The translations under genes were made by a program, and so were the position numbers. Shown here piece by piece: positions 50,327-59,005 of a stretch of DNA of 64,000 bases. Origin of the DNA: an uncultured Pseudomonadota bacterium (lineage in GTDB: Bacteria; Pseudomonadota; Gammaproteobacteria; Steroidobacterales; Steroidobacteraceae). Numbering within the stretch: the first letter of the stretch is position 1; each line of letters opens with the position of its first letter. Under the pieces are notes generated by a model that was not told where the DNA came from, did no database searches, and was given only the letters and a program-made list of their open reading frames with translations. Location of the stretch: assembly GCA_903884105.1 (NCBI GenBank), contig CAISDJ010000042.1:99399-163398 (forward strand), in the 5' to 3' direction.

Positions 50327-51178
50327 TTAGGAGAGGATCTCGCCCTGGCTGATGCGGCGCAAGTAATTCGGGAATTCCAGCGACAGTTTCGCCTTCAGCA
50401 TCCGGGCGCGAGCTTCGTATTCAGTCGTCATGGAAAGCGGCACGAGGTCCTTGAAAGCGAACAGCAGAATGTTGTCGTCCGCAGGCACCGGGACGAGCAC
50501 TGCGCTGCCGTCAAATGCCTCGCGGATCCGCTCGATGTGCGGAGTGAAGCGATCCCGGCGGCCCGAGAGGTTCATCACGAGCAGGCCGTCGGGCGTCAGG
50601 CTTGCAGCAGCGCGTGCGTAGAAGTCCGACTTCGCCAGTGCGGGAGCAATACCTTCCGGATCAAAGGCATCGATCAGGATTACGTCCGCCGGCGTCGGTA
50701 GCCGCGAGATGTATTTGGCACCGTCGGCGTGGACGATACGAAAGCGCTCGTCGTCGGCCGGAATGCAGAACTCGTTGCGCATGGCAATGACATCTGCGTT
50801 GATCTCGATCGCAGTGATCTGCATCCGGGGGAAGTGGCGATAGCAGAACTTCGGGATGGAGCCGCCGCCCAATCCGACCATGACCATGTGCTGGGGCTCC
50901 GGGTTGAACAGCAGGAACGACATCATCTTGCGCGTGTAGTCATTGACCAGTGCGTCCGGGTCCTTGAGGCGCATCCGGCTTTGCACGGCGCTATGCGTGA
51001 AGTGCAGGCACCGCTCGGACGACGTTTCAAGAATGTACGGCTTGTTCAGTTCGCCGCTCAGCAACAGCCGCGACGCTTCGTCGGCACCGAGGCCGTCGAT
51101 CGCGCGCAGCCGGATGATGCCCGGGATTGTGCTCCATGGGCTGTTGAATACCAGGAACTCGGCTCTTCCCACGCTCAT
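50327..51178 (-). CDS. Spermidine synthase-like methyltransferase-fold protein
   Basis: This 283-residue protein has the polyamine synthase core: MVMVGLGGGSIPKFCYRHFP, ITAIEINADVIAMRNEF, DERFRIVHADGAKYIS and VILIDAFDPEGIAPALAKSDFY. The N-terminal part lacks the full spermidine synthase domain, as in many orphan bacterial homologues, so polyamine synthesis is not certain. It overlaps a small upstream gene by ATGA. ATG at 51178 is used. Confidence 0.82.
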   Translation of the reverse strand: MSVGRAEFLVFNSPWSTIPGIIRLRAIDGLGADEASRLLLSGELNKPYILETSSERCLHFTHSAVQSRMRLKDPDALVNDYTRKMMSFLLFNPEPQHMVMVGLGGGSIPKFCYRHFPRMQITAIEINADVIAMRNEFCIPADDERFRIVHADGAKYISRLPTPADVILIDAFDPEGIAPALAKSDFYARAAASLTPDGLLVMNLSGRRDRFTPHIERIREAFDGSAVLVPVPADDNILLFAFKDLVPLSMTTEYEARARMLKAKLSLEFPNYLRRISQGEILS

Positions 51179-51390
51179 CGGCCGGCCAGCTGCTGCAGGG
51201 CTTTGAGATGAGCCCCGGCGGCGGACTGTGTTGCCTTCTGCAGATCACGGTAGTCCCGCACGATCTGTTCGCCAACCGCGGGCAGTTCGGCGCCGCCGCC
51301 ACTCTCGCCGGGGCCGATCCGGCCCGCCTCGGGCGCTGACAGGTCCACCCGCAAGCTCAATTTAGCGCTGTTGCCCATGGGAGTGACCAT
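51175..51390 (-). CDS. Small hypothetical protein coupled to the spermidine synthase-like gene
   Basis: This 71-residue reading frame encodes LSLRVDLSAPEAGRIGPG and a helical C-terminus (GEQIVRDYRDLQKATQSAAG). It has no signal or membrane segment and no family I recognise. Its TGA overlaps the next ATG as ATGA, the main support for coding. ATG at 51390 or 51378 may be the start. Confidence 0.4.
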   Translation of the reverse strand: MVTPMGNSAKLSLRVDLSAPEAGRIGPGESGGGAELPAVGEQIVRDYRDLQKATQSAAGAHLKALQQLAGR

Positions 51391-51475
51391 AGCGCACTCA
51401 ACGCAAGCAGTGAACCGGATCGCCGCAGGGGGCGTCTACATCGCTTAGAATCGGTCCCAGTCCAAGGAACACGTC

Positions 51476-52852
51476 ATGAACACCAACGACGCAACGGAGT
51501 CGGAATCCAGTCCCCCGCGGTACGGTCACTTTGTGGACGGTCGGCGCGTAAACGGTGCGGCCGGGCGAGCCGGCAAGGTGTTCAATCCCGCAACCGGCCG
51601 GGTGCAGGCGACCGTCGCATTTGCGTCGGCAGACGAGACCCAGGCTGCCATCCGGTGCGCGAAGGCTGCGCTCCCTGGCTGGGCAGCGACGCCCCCGCTG
51701 CAACGGGCCCGCATGATGTTCCGCTTCAAGGCCCTGCTCGATGCCCATGCGGACGATCTGGCCGGGATCATTACGCGCGAGCACGGCAAGGTCCTGGCCG
51801 ATGCGCGCGGCGAAGTCACGCGCGGCGCCGAGGTGGTCGAGTTCGCATGCGGCATCCCGCACCTGCTCAAAGGCGAGTTCTCGGACAGTGTTGGCAGCGG
51901 CATCGACAGCTGGTCTCTCAGGCAGCCGGTCGGCGTGTGCGCCGGCATCACGCCGTTCAATTTCCCGGCCATGGTCCCGATGTGGATGTTTCCCGTCGCC
52001 ATCGCCTGCGGCAACACGTTCGTGCTCAAGCCTTCCGAGAAAGCTCCGGGATGTGCACTTCGGTTCGCGGAACTGCTTGCCGAGGCGGGGCTGCCTTCCG
52101 GCGTTTTCAACGTCGTGAATGGCGATCGCGAGGCCGTCGATACGCTGCTTGACGATCCGGACGTCGCCGCCGTCAGCTTCGTGGGCTCGACGCCGGTGGC
52201 GGAATCGATCTCCGTGGCCGTTGCGGTCGGCAACGTGGCCGATCCGCTGGTGGCCGAGCTCAAGGCCGGTGTGGCTGCACTGAAGGTGGGCGCGGGGACT
52301 GCCGCGGACGTGGACATGGGGCCACTCGTCACTCGCGAACACCTCGACAAGGTGCGCGGCTATGTCGAGCTTGGGCTGAAGGAAGGGGCGACGCTGGTGG
52401 TCGATGGCCGCGACAAGACGATTCCGGGCTTTGAAGGCGGTTTCTTTCTCGGCGGTTGCCTGTTCGATCACGTCACGGCGTCGATGCGGGTCTATCGCGA
52501 GGAGATCTTCGGGCCGGTGCTGGTCGTCGTGCGCGTGCCTGATCTCGAGGCAGCGCTCAAGCTGGTCAATGCCCATGAATTCGGCAACGGCACGTCCATC
52601 TTTACGGCGAGCGGTGCTGCGGCACAGCGATTCTCGCAAGCAGTGCAGGCGGGCATGGTGGGTGTCAACGTGCCGATCCCGGTACCGATGGCGTTCCACA
52701 GTTTTGGTGGCTGGAAGCGATCGCTGTTCGGCACGTTGCATGTGCATGGGCCCGATGGCGTCCGTTTCTACACGCGCCTGAAGACGGTGACGTCACGGTG
52801 GCCAACGGGACAGAAGGGCGCTTCCGATTTCGTGATGCCAACGATGAAGTGA
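51476..52852 (+). CDS. mmsA: Methylmalonate-semialdehyde dehydrogenase homologue with internal deletion
   Basis: This 458-residue frame matches CoA-acylating methylmalonate-semialdehyde dehydrogenase: FNPATGRVQATVAFAS, PVGVCAGITPFNFPAMVPMWM, NTFVLKPSEKAPG, SFVGSTPVAE, ALKVGAG, VDMGPLVTREH, YREEIFGPVL and WKRSLFGTLHVHGPDGVRFYTR. After VGSTPVAE it jumps to SISVAVAVG. About 50 residues normally between, including the ALGGAKNH loop and the GERCMA catalytic Cys, are missing without a frameshift (junction near 52204). The protein should have no dehydrogenase activity. Family length is near 500. Neighbours give no operon. Confidence 0.85.
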   Translation: MNTNDATESESSPPRYGHFVDGRRVNGAAGRAGKVFNPATGRVQATVAFASADETQAAIRCAKAALPGWAATPPLQRARMMFRFKALLDAHADDLAGIITREHGKVLADARGEVTRGAEVVEFACGIPHLLKGEFSDSVGSGIDSWSLRQPVGVCAGITPFNFPAMVPMWMFPVAIACGNTFVLKPSEKAPGCALRFAELLAEAGLPSGVFNVVNGDREAVDTLLDDPDVAAVSFVGSTPVAESISVAVAVGNVADPLVAELKAGVAALKVGAGTAADVDMGPLVTREHLDKVRGYVELGLKEGATLVVDGRDKTIPGFEGGFFLGGCLFDHVTASMRVYREEIFGPVLVVVRVPDLEAALKLVNAHEFGNGTSIFTASGAAAQRFSQAVQAGMVGVNVPIPVPMAFHSFGGWKRSLFGTLHVHGPDGVRFYTRLKTVTSRWPTGQKGASDFVMPTMK

Positions 52853-52878
52853 CGGTGGGCGGAAAGGCGGACAAGCCC

Positions 52879-52934
52879 GGAAGCAGGGAAGGCAGGAAGC
52901 AAGGAAGCAAGGAAGCAAGGAAGCTGGGAAGCCC
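52879..52934. repeat. GGAAGCAA array 5
   Basis: Seven tandem octamers of the GGAAGCAA/GGAAGCTG type run from 52879 to 52934, three of them identical. There is no complementary right side. The array begins 26 bp after the MmsA-homologue stop, in the 226-bp gap before the SulP gene, which otherwise holds nothing recognisable. Confidence 0.85.
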
Positions 52935-53078
52935 GAGGGCTGAGGATTCGGTAGGTGGAGTTCCGCATAGCCGGCCTTGAGGACATGACGCATAGATGAG
53001 CAGATTCTCTTTCGCCACTCGCGAGCCTGTCGTGCCTAGCCGCTTATCCGCTTACCCGCCTTACCGCGCTCCGCTGCC

Positions 53079-54743
53079 ATGATCGCCCTGCTCGAAGCGC
53101 ATCGCGCGGGCCTCTTCAAGCGTGCGCACCTCCTCAACAACGTGGTGGCCGGTGTCATCGTCGGCATCGTCGCGCTGCCGCTTGCCATGGCCTTCGCGAT
53201 TGCGTCAGGTGCGAAGCCTGAGCAGGGGATCTATACCGCTATCGTCGCAGGCCTGGTGACGACGACGGTGGGCGGCACGCGGCTGCAGATTTCGGGACCC
53301 ACCGGCGCGTTCATCGCCGTGCTCGCCGGCATCACGGCCCAGTACGGCATTGCAGGCCTGCAGGTGGCGACGCTGATGGCGGGGGTCATCTTGCTGATCA
53401 TGGGCATCGCGCAGATGGGCGCGGTGATCAAGTACATTCCCGATCCGGTCATCGTCGGCTTCACGTCCGGGATCGGCGTCATCATCTGGGTTGGTCAGTG
53501 GAAAGACTTCTTCGGCTTGAAGCCCGGGCCGGACAACGGCCACTTCCATGACAAGCTGCTGCATCTCTTCGAGGCCTTCCCGACAGTCGATGCGCGCACC
53601 ACCGTCATCGCACTCATCTCGCTCGGCATCCTGATCGCCGGCAGCAAGTACCTTGAACGGATACCCGGCTTGCGGCGAATTCCGGCTCCGTTGATCGCGC
53701 TGCTGGTCGCGACGGGTATCCAGGCTGCAGGTCACTATCCTTCCGTTGCCACGATTGGTTCTGCATACGGCGGCATCCCGCGGTCGCTGCCTTCGTTGCA
53801 GTTCCCGGCGATGTCGTTGAGTCTGGTGCTGCAACTCGTCGGGCCCGCCTTTACCATCGCGTTGCTGGGCGCAATTGAGTCCCTGCTCGCGGCAGTGGTC
53901 GCCGACGGCATGGCCGGAACGAGGCACAATTCCAACCAGGAACTGATTGGCCAGGGCCTCGCGAACATGGCGGCGCCCCTGTTTGGCGGCTTCGCGGCCA
54001 CCGGCGCCATTGCGCGTACGGCCACCAATATCCGCAACGGTGCTTCGAGCCCGCTTGCCGGCATCGTGCACGCCGCGACCCTGATTCTCGTCATCGTGCT
54101 GTTCGCGCCGTACGCCGCGTCCATTCCGCTCTGCGCGCTGTCGGCCATCCTGTTCTTCGTGGCGTGGAACATGAGCGACGTCGGGCATTTCCGGCGCCTT
54201 GCGCGAACCGCGCCTCGCGCCGATGTCGCCGTGCTGTTGCTGACATTTGCGCTCACGGTGTTCGTGGATCTCGTCGTGGCCGTGAACGTCGGCGTCGTCG
54301 TGGCGGCGCTGTTCTTCATGCGGCGGATGGCGCAATCCGTCAATGTGGAAGAGGACGTTCCGGCGACAGGCGAGCATGGCGGTGGGGGAGTTGCAGCGGA
54401 CGGGCACGCGGCGGCAATGCCGCGCGATGTCATGGTCTATCGCATCGACGGGCCGTTCTTCTTCGGCGCAGCCGAAAAGCTCGAGGGCATTCTCGACAGG
54501 GTGCAGTCGCATGTGACCACGGTCGTGCTGCGCATGGGGCGCGTGCCCTTCGTTGATGCCACGGGCCTTGAGACGCTGGCGCAGATCATCGAGCGCTTCC
54601 AGAAGCGCCATGTGCGCGTCGTGGTGTGCGAACTGCAACCCACCGTCGAGCGCAAGCTCGAGCGCGCCGGAGTCATCGAAACGCTCGGCCGCGATAACGT
54701 GTATCCGGATCTTGCTGCCTTCACCGCTGCCGGACCGCGCTAG
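53079..54743 (+). CDS. SulP-family anion transporter with STAS domain
   Basis: This 554-residue protein has about ten to twelve membrane helices. VVAGVIVGIVALPLAMAFAIASGAKPEQG at the first helices and GGTRLQISGPTGAF are the SulP/SLC26 signature. SLLAAVVADGMAGTRHNSNQELIGQGLANM marks the central loop. The C-terminal STAS domain spans about 440-550. Substrates in the family include sulfate, bicarbonate and dicarboxylates; molybdate uptake is also conceivable near the mod genes, but nothing here decides. It is convergent with the Lrp gene, 9 bp apart. Confidence 0.92.
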   Translation: MIALLEAHRAGLFKRAHLLNNVVAGVIVGIVALPLAMAFAIASGAKPEQGIYTAIVAGLVTTTVGGTRLQISGPTGAFIAVLAGITAQYGIAGLQVATLMAGVILLIMGIAQMGAVIKYIPDPVIVGFTSGIGVIIWVGQWKDFFGLKPGPDNGHFHDKLLHLFEAFPTVDARTTVIALISLGILIAGSKYLERIPGLRRIPAPLIALLVATGIQAAGHYPSVATIGSAYGGIPRSLPSLQFPAMSLSLVLQLVGPAFTIALLGAIESLLAAVVADGMAGTRHNSNQELIGQGLANMAAPLFGGFAATGAIARTATNIRNGASSPLAGIVHAATLILVIVLFAPYAASIPLCALSAILFFVAWNMSDVGHFRRLARTAPRADVAVLLLTFALTVFVDLVVAVNVGVVVAALFFMRRMAQSVNVEEDVPATGEHGGGGVAADGHAAAMPRDVMVYRIDGPFFFGAAEKLEGILDRVQSHVTTVVLRMGRVPFVDATGLETLAQIIERFQKRHVRVVVCELQPTVERKLERAGVIETLGRDNVYPDLAAFTAAGPR

Positions 54744-54752
54744 GCGCGGCGC

Positions 54753-55214
54753 TCAGCGGATCGGCAATTCGCGTGATTTGCGCACCGTCCGCAAAGCGAA
54801 GCTCGAGTGCACCCTGGCGACGCCGGGCAGCCGCGTGAGGTGCTTGCTGTGCACGCGTTCGAAGTCGTCCATGTCCGCCACGACCACCCGCAGCAGGTAG
54901 TCGAAGTCTCCCGTCATCAAGTAGCACTCCATGACTTCGGGAAGCGTCTGCACGGCGGCCTCGAAGGCGCGCAGATCGACTTCGTCCTGCCGGTCGAGCG
55001 TGATGCTCACAAAGACATTGGTCGCAAGCCCGGCCTTCCGCTGGCTCAGCAGGGCCGTGTAGCCCTCGATGAGACCGCTTTCCTCAAGGGCCCGGACGCG
55101 GCGCAGGCACGCTGACTCGGAGAGGCTCACCTGCTGCGCCAGCGCGCTGTTCGGGAGTCGGCCGTCGAGTTGCAGCGCCTTCAGGATGGCGCGGTCGTGG
55201 CTGTCCAGGATCAT
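54753..55214 (-). CDS. Lrp/AsnC-family regulator
   Basis: This 153-residue regulator has an N-terminal helix-turn-helix (LDSHDRAILKALQLDGRLPNSALAQQVSLSESACLRRVRALE) and a C-terminal RAM domain (VMECYLMTGDFDYLLRVVVADMDDFERVHSKHL). It is divergent from alanine dehydrogenase, which such regulators (AldR, BkdR-like) commonly control in response to alanine or branched amino acids. An AT-rich 13-bp palindrome at 55232 lies in the shared promoter region. Confidence 0.92.
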   Translation of the reverse strand: MILDSHDRAILKALQLDGRLPNSALAQQVSLSESACLRRVRALEESGLIEGYTALLSQRKAGLATNVFVSITLDRQDEVDLRAFEAAVQTLPEVMECYLMTGDFDYLLRVVVADMDDFERVHSKHLTRLPGVARVHSSFALRTVRKSRELPIR

Positions 55215-55231
55215 GACGCAAGAATCCTTCT

Positions 55232-55244
55232 TTTTATAATAAAA
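55232..55244. promoter_or_regulatory. AT-rich palindrome in the lrp-ald intergenic region
   Basis: TTTTAT, one central A and ATAAAA form a perfect short palindrome in otherwise GC-rich DNA. It begins 18 bp upstream of the Lrp-family ATG and belongs to a 145-bp divergent promoter region. Lrp-type proteins prefer AT-rich bent sites, so binding by the encoded regulator is likely (inference). Confidence 0.4.
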
Positions 55245-55359
55245 TATCGGTGGAAGTCGCCGCAGGAATGGGTATTTATAGCGTAAATCCGCATCTTGCG
55301 TCCAACTTAAGCAACTACAGTTGAATCAATGCGTTATCGACGCCTGATTGGAGCCCCCC

Positions 55360-56490
55360 ATGCGTATCGGAGTCCCCAAAGAGATCAAGGTCCACGAGTA
55401 CCGCGTCGGTCTGGTGCCGGCGGGTGTCCGTGAGCTGGTGCAACTCGGGAACGAAGTCGTCGTCGAGAGTGGGGCTGGGGCGGGCATCGGCTATGACGAT
55501 GCGGCCTACGGCGAAGCGGGTGCGCGGGTGGTATCGACCGCCGCGGAGGTGTTTGCAACGACCGACCTGATCGTCAAGGTGAAGGAGCCGCAGCCGGTCG
55601 AACTTGCGTTGCTGCGTCGAGGACAGGTGTTGTTTACCTACCTGCATCTGGCCCCCGATCCTGAGCAGGCCCGCGCACTGTGCGCGTCCGGGGCTACTGC
55701 AATTGCATACGAAACCGTGACCGCGCCCGACGGCTCGCTGCCGTTGCTGACACCGATGAGCGAAGTGGCCGGCCGGCTCTCGATTCAGGTGGGGGCCGTG
55801 AGTCTGCAGAAGGCCAACGGCGGGATGGGTGTCCTGCTCGGCGGCGTCGCGGGCGTGCCGCCGGCGAAGGTGGTGATCCTGGGGGGCGGCGTGGCGGGGA
55901 CCAACGCGGTCGAAATGGCCGTCGGGTTGCATGCTGATGTCACGGTGGTCGATCGCTCACTGAAGCGGCTGCGCGAGCTGTCTTCGCAGTTCGCAGGACG
56001 CATCAAGACCGTGTATTCCACGACGGCCGCCATTGACGCGCTGGTCCTGGACGCGGACCTGGTCGTGGGCGCGGTGCTCGTCGCGGGGGCGGCAACGCCG
56101 AAGCTCGTGTCCCGCGAACAGGTTAGCCGCATGAAGAAGGGTGCGGTGCTGGTGGATATCTCGATCGACCAGGGCGGATGCTTTGAGACCAGTCGGCCAA
56201 CGACCCATTCGAACCCGACGTATCTGGTTGATGGCGTGGTGCACTACTGCGTCGCCAACATGCCGGGTGCCGTGGCGCGTACCGCCACGCTGGCTCTGAC
56301 CAATGCCACGCTGCCGTACGTGAAGGCCCTTGCAACCCTCGGGTGGAAAGAAGCGCTGGCCCGCGATTCGCACTTGGCGAACGGCCTCAATGTCCATGCC
56401 GGCGCGATTACCCACCCGGCTGTGGCCAAGTCGCTAGGGGTGCCGCTGAACGAACCGCTGCAGCCCGACTCGCCCGGGAAAGCGGCCTAG
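55360..56490 (+). CDS. ald: Alanine dehydrogenase
   Basis: This 376-residue enzyme starts MRIGVPKEIKVHEYRVGLVP, has IVKVKEPQP with the catalytic Lys, TYLHLAPD with the substrate His, the NAD motif VILGGGVAGTNAVEMAVG and VDISIDQGGCFETSRPTTHSNP with the catalytic Asp. It interconverts alanine and pyruvate with NAD. Start at 55360 is used rather than an in-frame 55348. Control by the divergent Lrp regulator is expected. Confidence 0.95.
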   Translation: MRIGVPKEIKVHEYRVGLVPAGVRELVQLGNEVVVESGAGAGIGYDDAAYGEAGARVVSTAAEVFATTDLIVKVKEPQPVELALLRRGQVLFTYLHLAPDPEQARALCASGATAIAYETVTAPDGSLPLLTPMSEVAGRLSIQVGAVSLQKANGGMGVLLGGVAGVPPAKVVILGGGVAGTNAVEMAVGLHADVTVVDRSLKRLRELSSQFAGRIKTVYSTTAAIDALVLDADLVVGAVLVAGAATPKLVSREQVSRMKKGAVLVDISIDQGGCFETSRPTTHSNPTYLVDGVVHYCVANMPGAVARTATLALTNATLPYVKALATLGWKEALARDSHLANGLNVHAGAITHPAVAKSLGVPLNEPLQPDSPGKAA

Positions 56491-56557
56491 CAGAGTTCCG
56501 ATTTTTTCAATTCACGGATTGTCAGCAGCGGCAACTCGTCAATAATGTTTACTAAAA

Positions 56558-57016
56558 CTAAAGTTTAGCGACGCGGGCCGAGCCATCTCGCCGGGTATAG
56601 ACGCGAACCCGCTCGCCCGCCGCGAAGGGCTGGTCCGCCGGCTGGATGATGGCGATCGACCCCCCCTTGTCGAGATCCACGACGATCTCATAGCCTTTCT
56701 GTTTGCGGGCGTTCCTCTCGATCTGTTCACCGGCAACGGCGCCTGCGACCGCACCGACGGCACTCGCGATCACGCGGCCGCCACCATGGCCGACCGTACG
56801 TCCCAGCGACCAGCCGATGGCACCGCCGCCCACCTGGCCAATACCCGTGGTGCGTCGACCTTCGATATCGACTTCATTGACGTCGGCGATGGTGGCCTGC
56901 TCGACCGTCCAGGCTCGCTGCACGTCCCGGCGGGAATAGGTCCCACCGGGGGATGGCGCGGCACAGGCTGCGAGCGAGCACGCCAGAATGACCAGCCCGG
57001 TTGTCCTTAGCATCAT
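56558..57016 (-). CDS. Outer-membrane lipoprotein with glycine zipper, SlyB-like
   Basis: This 152-residue protein has a lipoprotein signal with Cys in the lipobox LAAC, and a Gly zipper (GQVGGGAIGWSLGRTVGHGG and GAVAGAVAGEQIE) of the Rick_17kDa/SlyB type. The C-terminal domain (YEIVVDLDKGGSIAIIQ to VRVYTRRDG) is the SlyB-like beta domain. It should sit in the outer membrane and support its integrity. ATG at 57016 follows GAGGA. Confidence 0.85.
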   Translation of the reverse strand: MMLRTTGLVILACSLAACAAPSPGGTYSRRDVQRAWTVEQATIADVNEVDIEGRRTTGIGQVGGGAIGWSLGRTVGHGGGRVIASAVGAVAGAVAGEQIERNARKQKGYEIVVDLDKGGSIAIIQPADQPFAAGERVRVYTRRDGSARVAKL

Positions 57017-57128
57017 GGTTGCGAATCCTCGATGTACATGTCTGCGGTGATCGCGGCGTGCGATCCCATTGCAGCACGATAGCCGCGGCAAGCTGAACCC
57101 CAGATGACTGGGGATTCCCTGCGCCGGC

Positions 57129-57446
57129 CTAGTCTCGCGAGCGGGTCATGGCGAGCATGCCCACGATCAGGCCGATGCCGGCCGCGATCCCCACCCACTG
57201 GAGCGGCTTGCGGCGGATGGCCTTCCCGGCCGCTTCGCCCACATCCTCAATGCGTTCGATAATCTCGCCGGGTAGCGCGTTCATGCCCTTGCGCAGCGAC
57301 TTCAGCGACTTGCTGGCGCGCGAACGGATCTCTTCGATCTGGTCCCCCGCCATCTCGCCGGTCGCCTCGAGGAGGTCCTCGGTATCTCGCACGAAGGAAT
57401 GCAGCTCCTTGTTCAGCTGCGAAGCAACTTTCGAATACGCGGTCAT
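57129..57446 (-). CDS. DUF883/ElaB-YqjD-like membrane protein
   Basis: This 105-residue protein has a long amphipathic helix (about 1-75) and one C-terminal transmembrane helix (LQWVGIAAGIGLIVGMLAM) with RSRD after it. It matches DUF883, the ElaB/YqjD inner-membrane anchors of ribosomes or stress proteins. ATG at 57446 has a usable ribosome-binding site (GAGGAAAA). Confidence 0.85.
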   Translation of the reverse strand: MTAYSKVASQLNKELHSFVRDTEDLLEATGEMAGDQIEEIRSRASKSLKSLRKGMNALPGEIIERIEDVGEAAGKAIRRKPLQWVGIAAGIGLIVGMLAMTRSRD

Positions 57447-57590
57447 GGGATTTTCCTCTGGCAGAGCACATGGCGGGACTGGTCCCAGCCTAAGACGCAG
57501 TTGCCCGTCCCGCCATAGGGAGGTCTGGCAATCGCCTGTAGGTAACCGCCTAGGGAGCCCCGGCTCCGAGTGCCTTCCGGGGGCACGCCG

Positions 57591-58886
57591 TCAGGGTGTG
57601 TCTTTCAGATAGCCGTCGCGGCCCGAATCGCGCATGCCGAGGGACACCAGCAGGCCCACGGCGCAGACGGCCGAGACGTACCAGTAGAAATTCTCCTCCG
57701 AGCCAATGGACTTGAGCCACAGCGCCACGTATTCCGCCGAGCCGCCGAACGCTGCATTGCCGATGGCATACGCCAGACCGACGCCGAGGGCGCGCACTTC
57801 CGTCGGGAACATCTCTGCCTTGATGAGGCCGCTGATCGATGTGTAGAAGCTCGCAATCGCCAGTGCCACGATGATCAGTCCGAACGCGGCATACGGGCTC
57901 GTGACGTCGGCCAGCGCGTGCATGATCGGCAACGTGCAAACCACGGTCAGGATACCGAAGCACAGCATCGAATTGCGCCGGCCGATCCGGTCGGACAGGG
58001 CGCCGAACAGCGGCTGCATCAGCATGTAGGCGAGCAGGGCCCACGTCATCACGGCACTGGCCGTGCGAGCGCTCATGCCCGACGTGTTGACGAGGTACTT
58101 CTGCATGTATGTCGTGAACGTATAGAAGAACAGCGAGCCGCCCGCGGTGAAGCCGATGACCGTGAGGAACGCGCGCTTGTGCTTGATCAGGCCTGCGATC
58201 GTGCCGGCTTCCCGGCTGCTCCGCGTTTCGGCAGTGGAGGTTTCCGTCAGCGAACTGCGCAGGTAAAGCGCCGTCAGCGCGGCGATCGCGCCGATCACGA
58301 ACGGAATACGCCAGCCCCAGGCCTTGAGTTCGGCTTCAGAGAGGAACGCTTGCAGGATCACGACGGTGATCACGGCGAGCAGTTGTCCGCCGATGAGGGT
58401 GACGTACTGGAAGGAACCGTAGAAGCCACGTTTACCCTGCAGGGCCACCTCGCTCATGTAGGTCGCGCTCGTGCCGTACTCGCCCCCGACAGACAGGCCC
58501 TGGAGCAGCCGCGCGAGCAACAGGAGCAGCGGCGCGGCTGTGCCGACGACGGCATAGGTCGGCAGCACCGCGATCAGTAGCGATCCGCCGCACATCATCA
58601 GCACCGAGATCATCATCGCGGTGCGTCTGCCGTGCTTGTCGGCGACGCGGCCGAACAGGAAGCCGCCGATCGGGCGCATCAGGAAGCCTGCGGCAAAGAC
58701 GCCGGCCGTATTCAGCAGTTGCGTCGTCGGGTTGCCGCTCGGGAAAAAGGCAGGCGCGAAGTAGATCGCGCAGAACGAGTAGATATAGAAGTCGAACCAC
58801 TCGACCAGATTGCCCGACGAGGCGCCGACGATCGCGAGGATCCGTTGGCGGGGTTCCATCTCCAGGGGCGGTTCGTGGCGGTTCAT
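57591..58886 (-). CDS. MFS transporter, metabolite:H+ symporter (KgtP-like)
   Basis: This 431-residue permease has twelve membrane helices and the MHS-family motifs [35 protein letters not shown] and [18 protein letters not shown]. The closest general match is the alpha-ketoglutarate permease group. It imports an organic acid with protons. It is convergent with nothing close on the left and starts 119 bp from selO, which is divergent. Confidence 0.9.
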   Translation of the reverse strand: MNRHEPPLEMEPRQRILAIVGASSGNLVEWFDFYIYSFCAIYFAPAFFPSGNPTTQLLNTAGVFAAGFLMRPIGGFLFGRVADKHGRRTAMMISVLMMCGGSLLIAVLPTYAVVGTAAPLLLLLARLLQGLSVGGEYGTSATYMSEVALQGKRGFYGSFQYVTLIGGQLLAVITVVILQAFLSEAELKAWGWRIPFVIGAIAALTALYLRSSLTETSTAETRSSREAGTIAGLIKHKRAFLTVIGFTAGGSLFFYTFTTYMQKYLVNTSGMSARTASAVMTWALLAYMLMQPLFGALSDRIGRRNSMLCFGILTVVCTLPIMHALADVTSPYAAFGLIIVALAIASFYTSISGLIKAEMFPTEVRALGVGLAYAIGNAAFGGSAEYVALWLKSIGSEENFYWYVSAVCAVGLLVSLGMRDSGRDGYLKDTP

Positions 58887-59005
58887 CGGGGTCCGGGGTG
58901 CTTAGGGGGACAACGCTGCAAAGTCCTGTAGCATCCGGCCACCATAGCCGATTTGGGGGCCGCCGGCCACGGCGGGCAGTGCCTTGACCGCACCCGGACT
59001 GTTGC

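Noticed and set aside
51398..52747. 449-codon minus-strand frame opposite the MmsA homologue
   Set aside because: His/Arg-rich shadow without domain; the plus strand carries the aldehyde dehydrogenase blocks.
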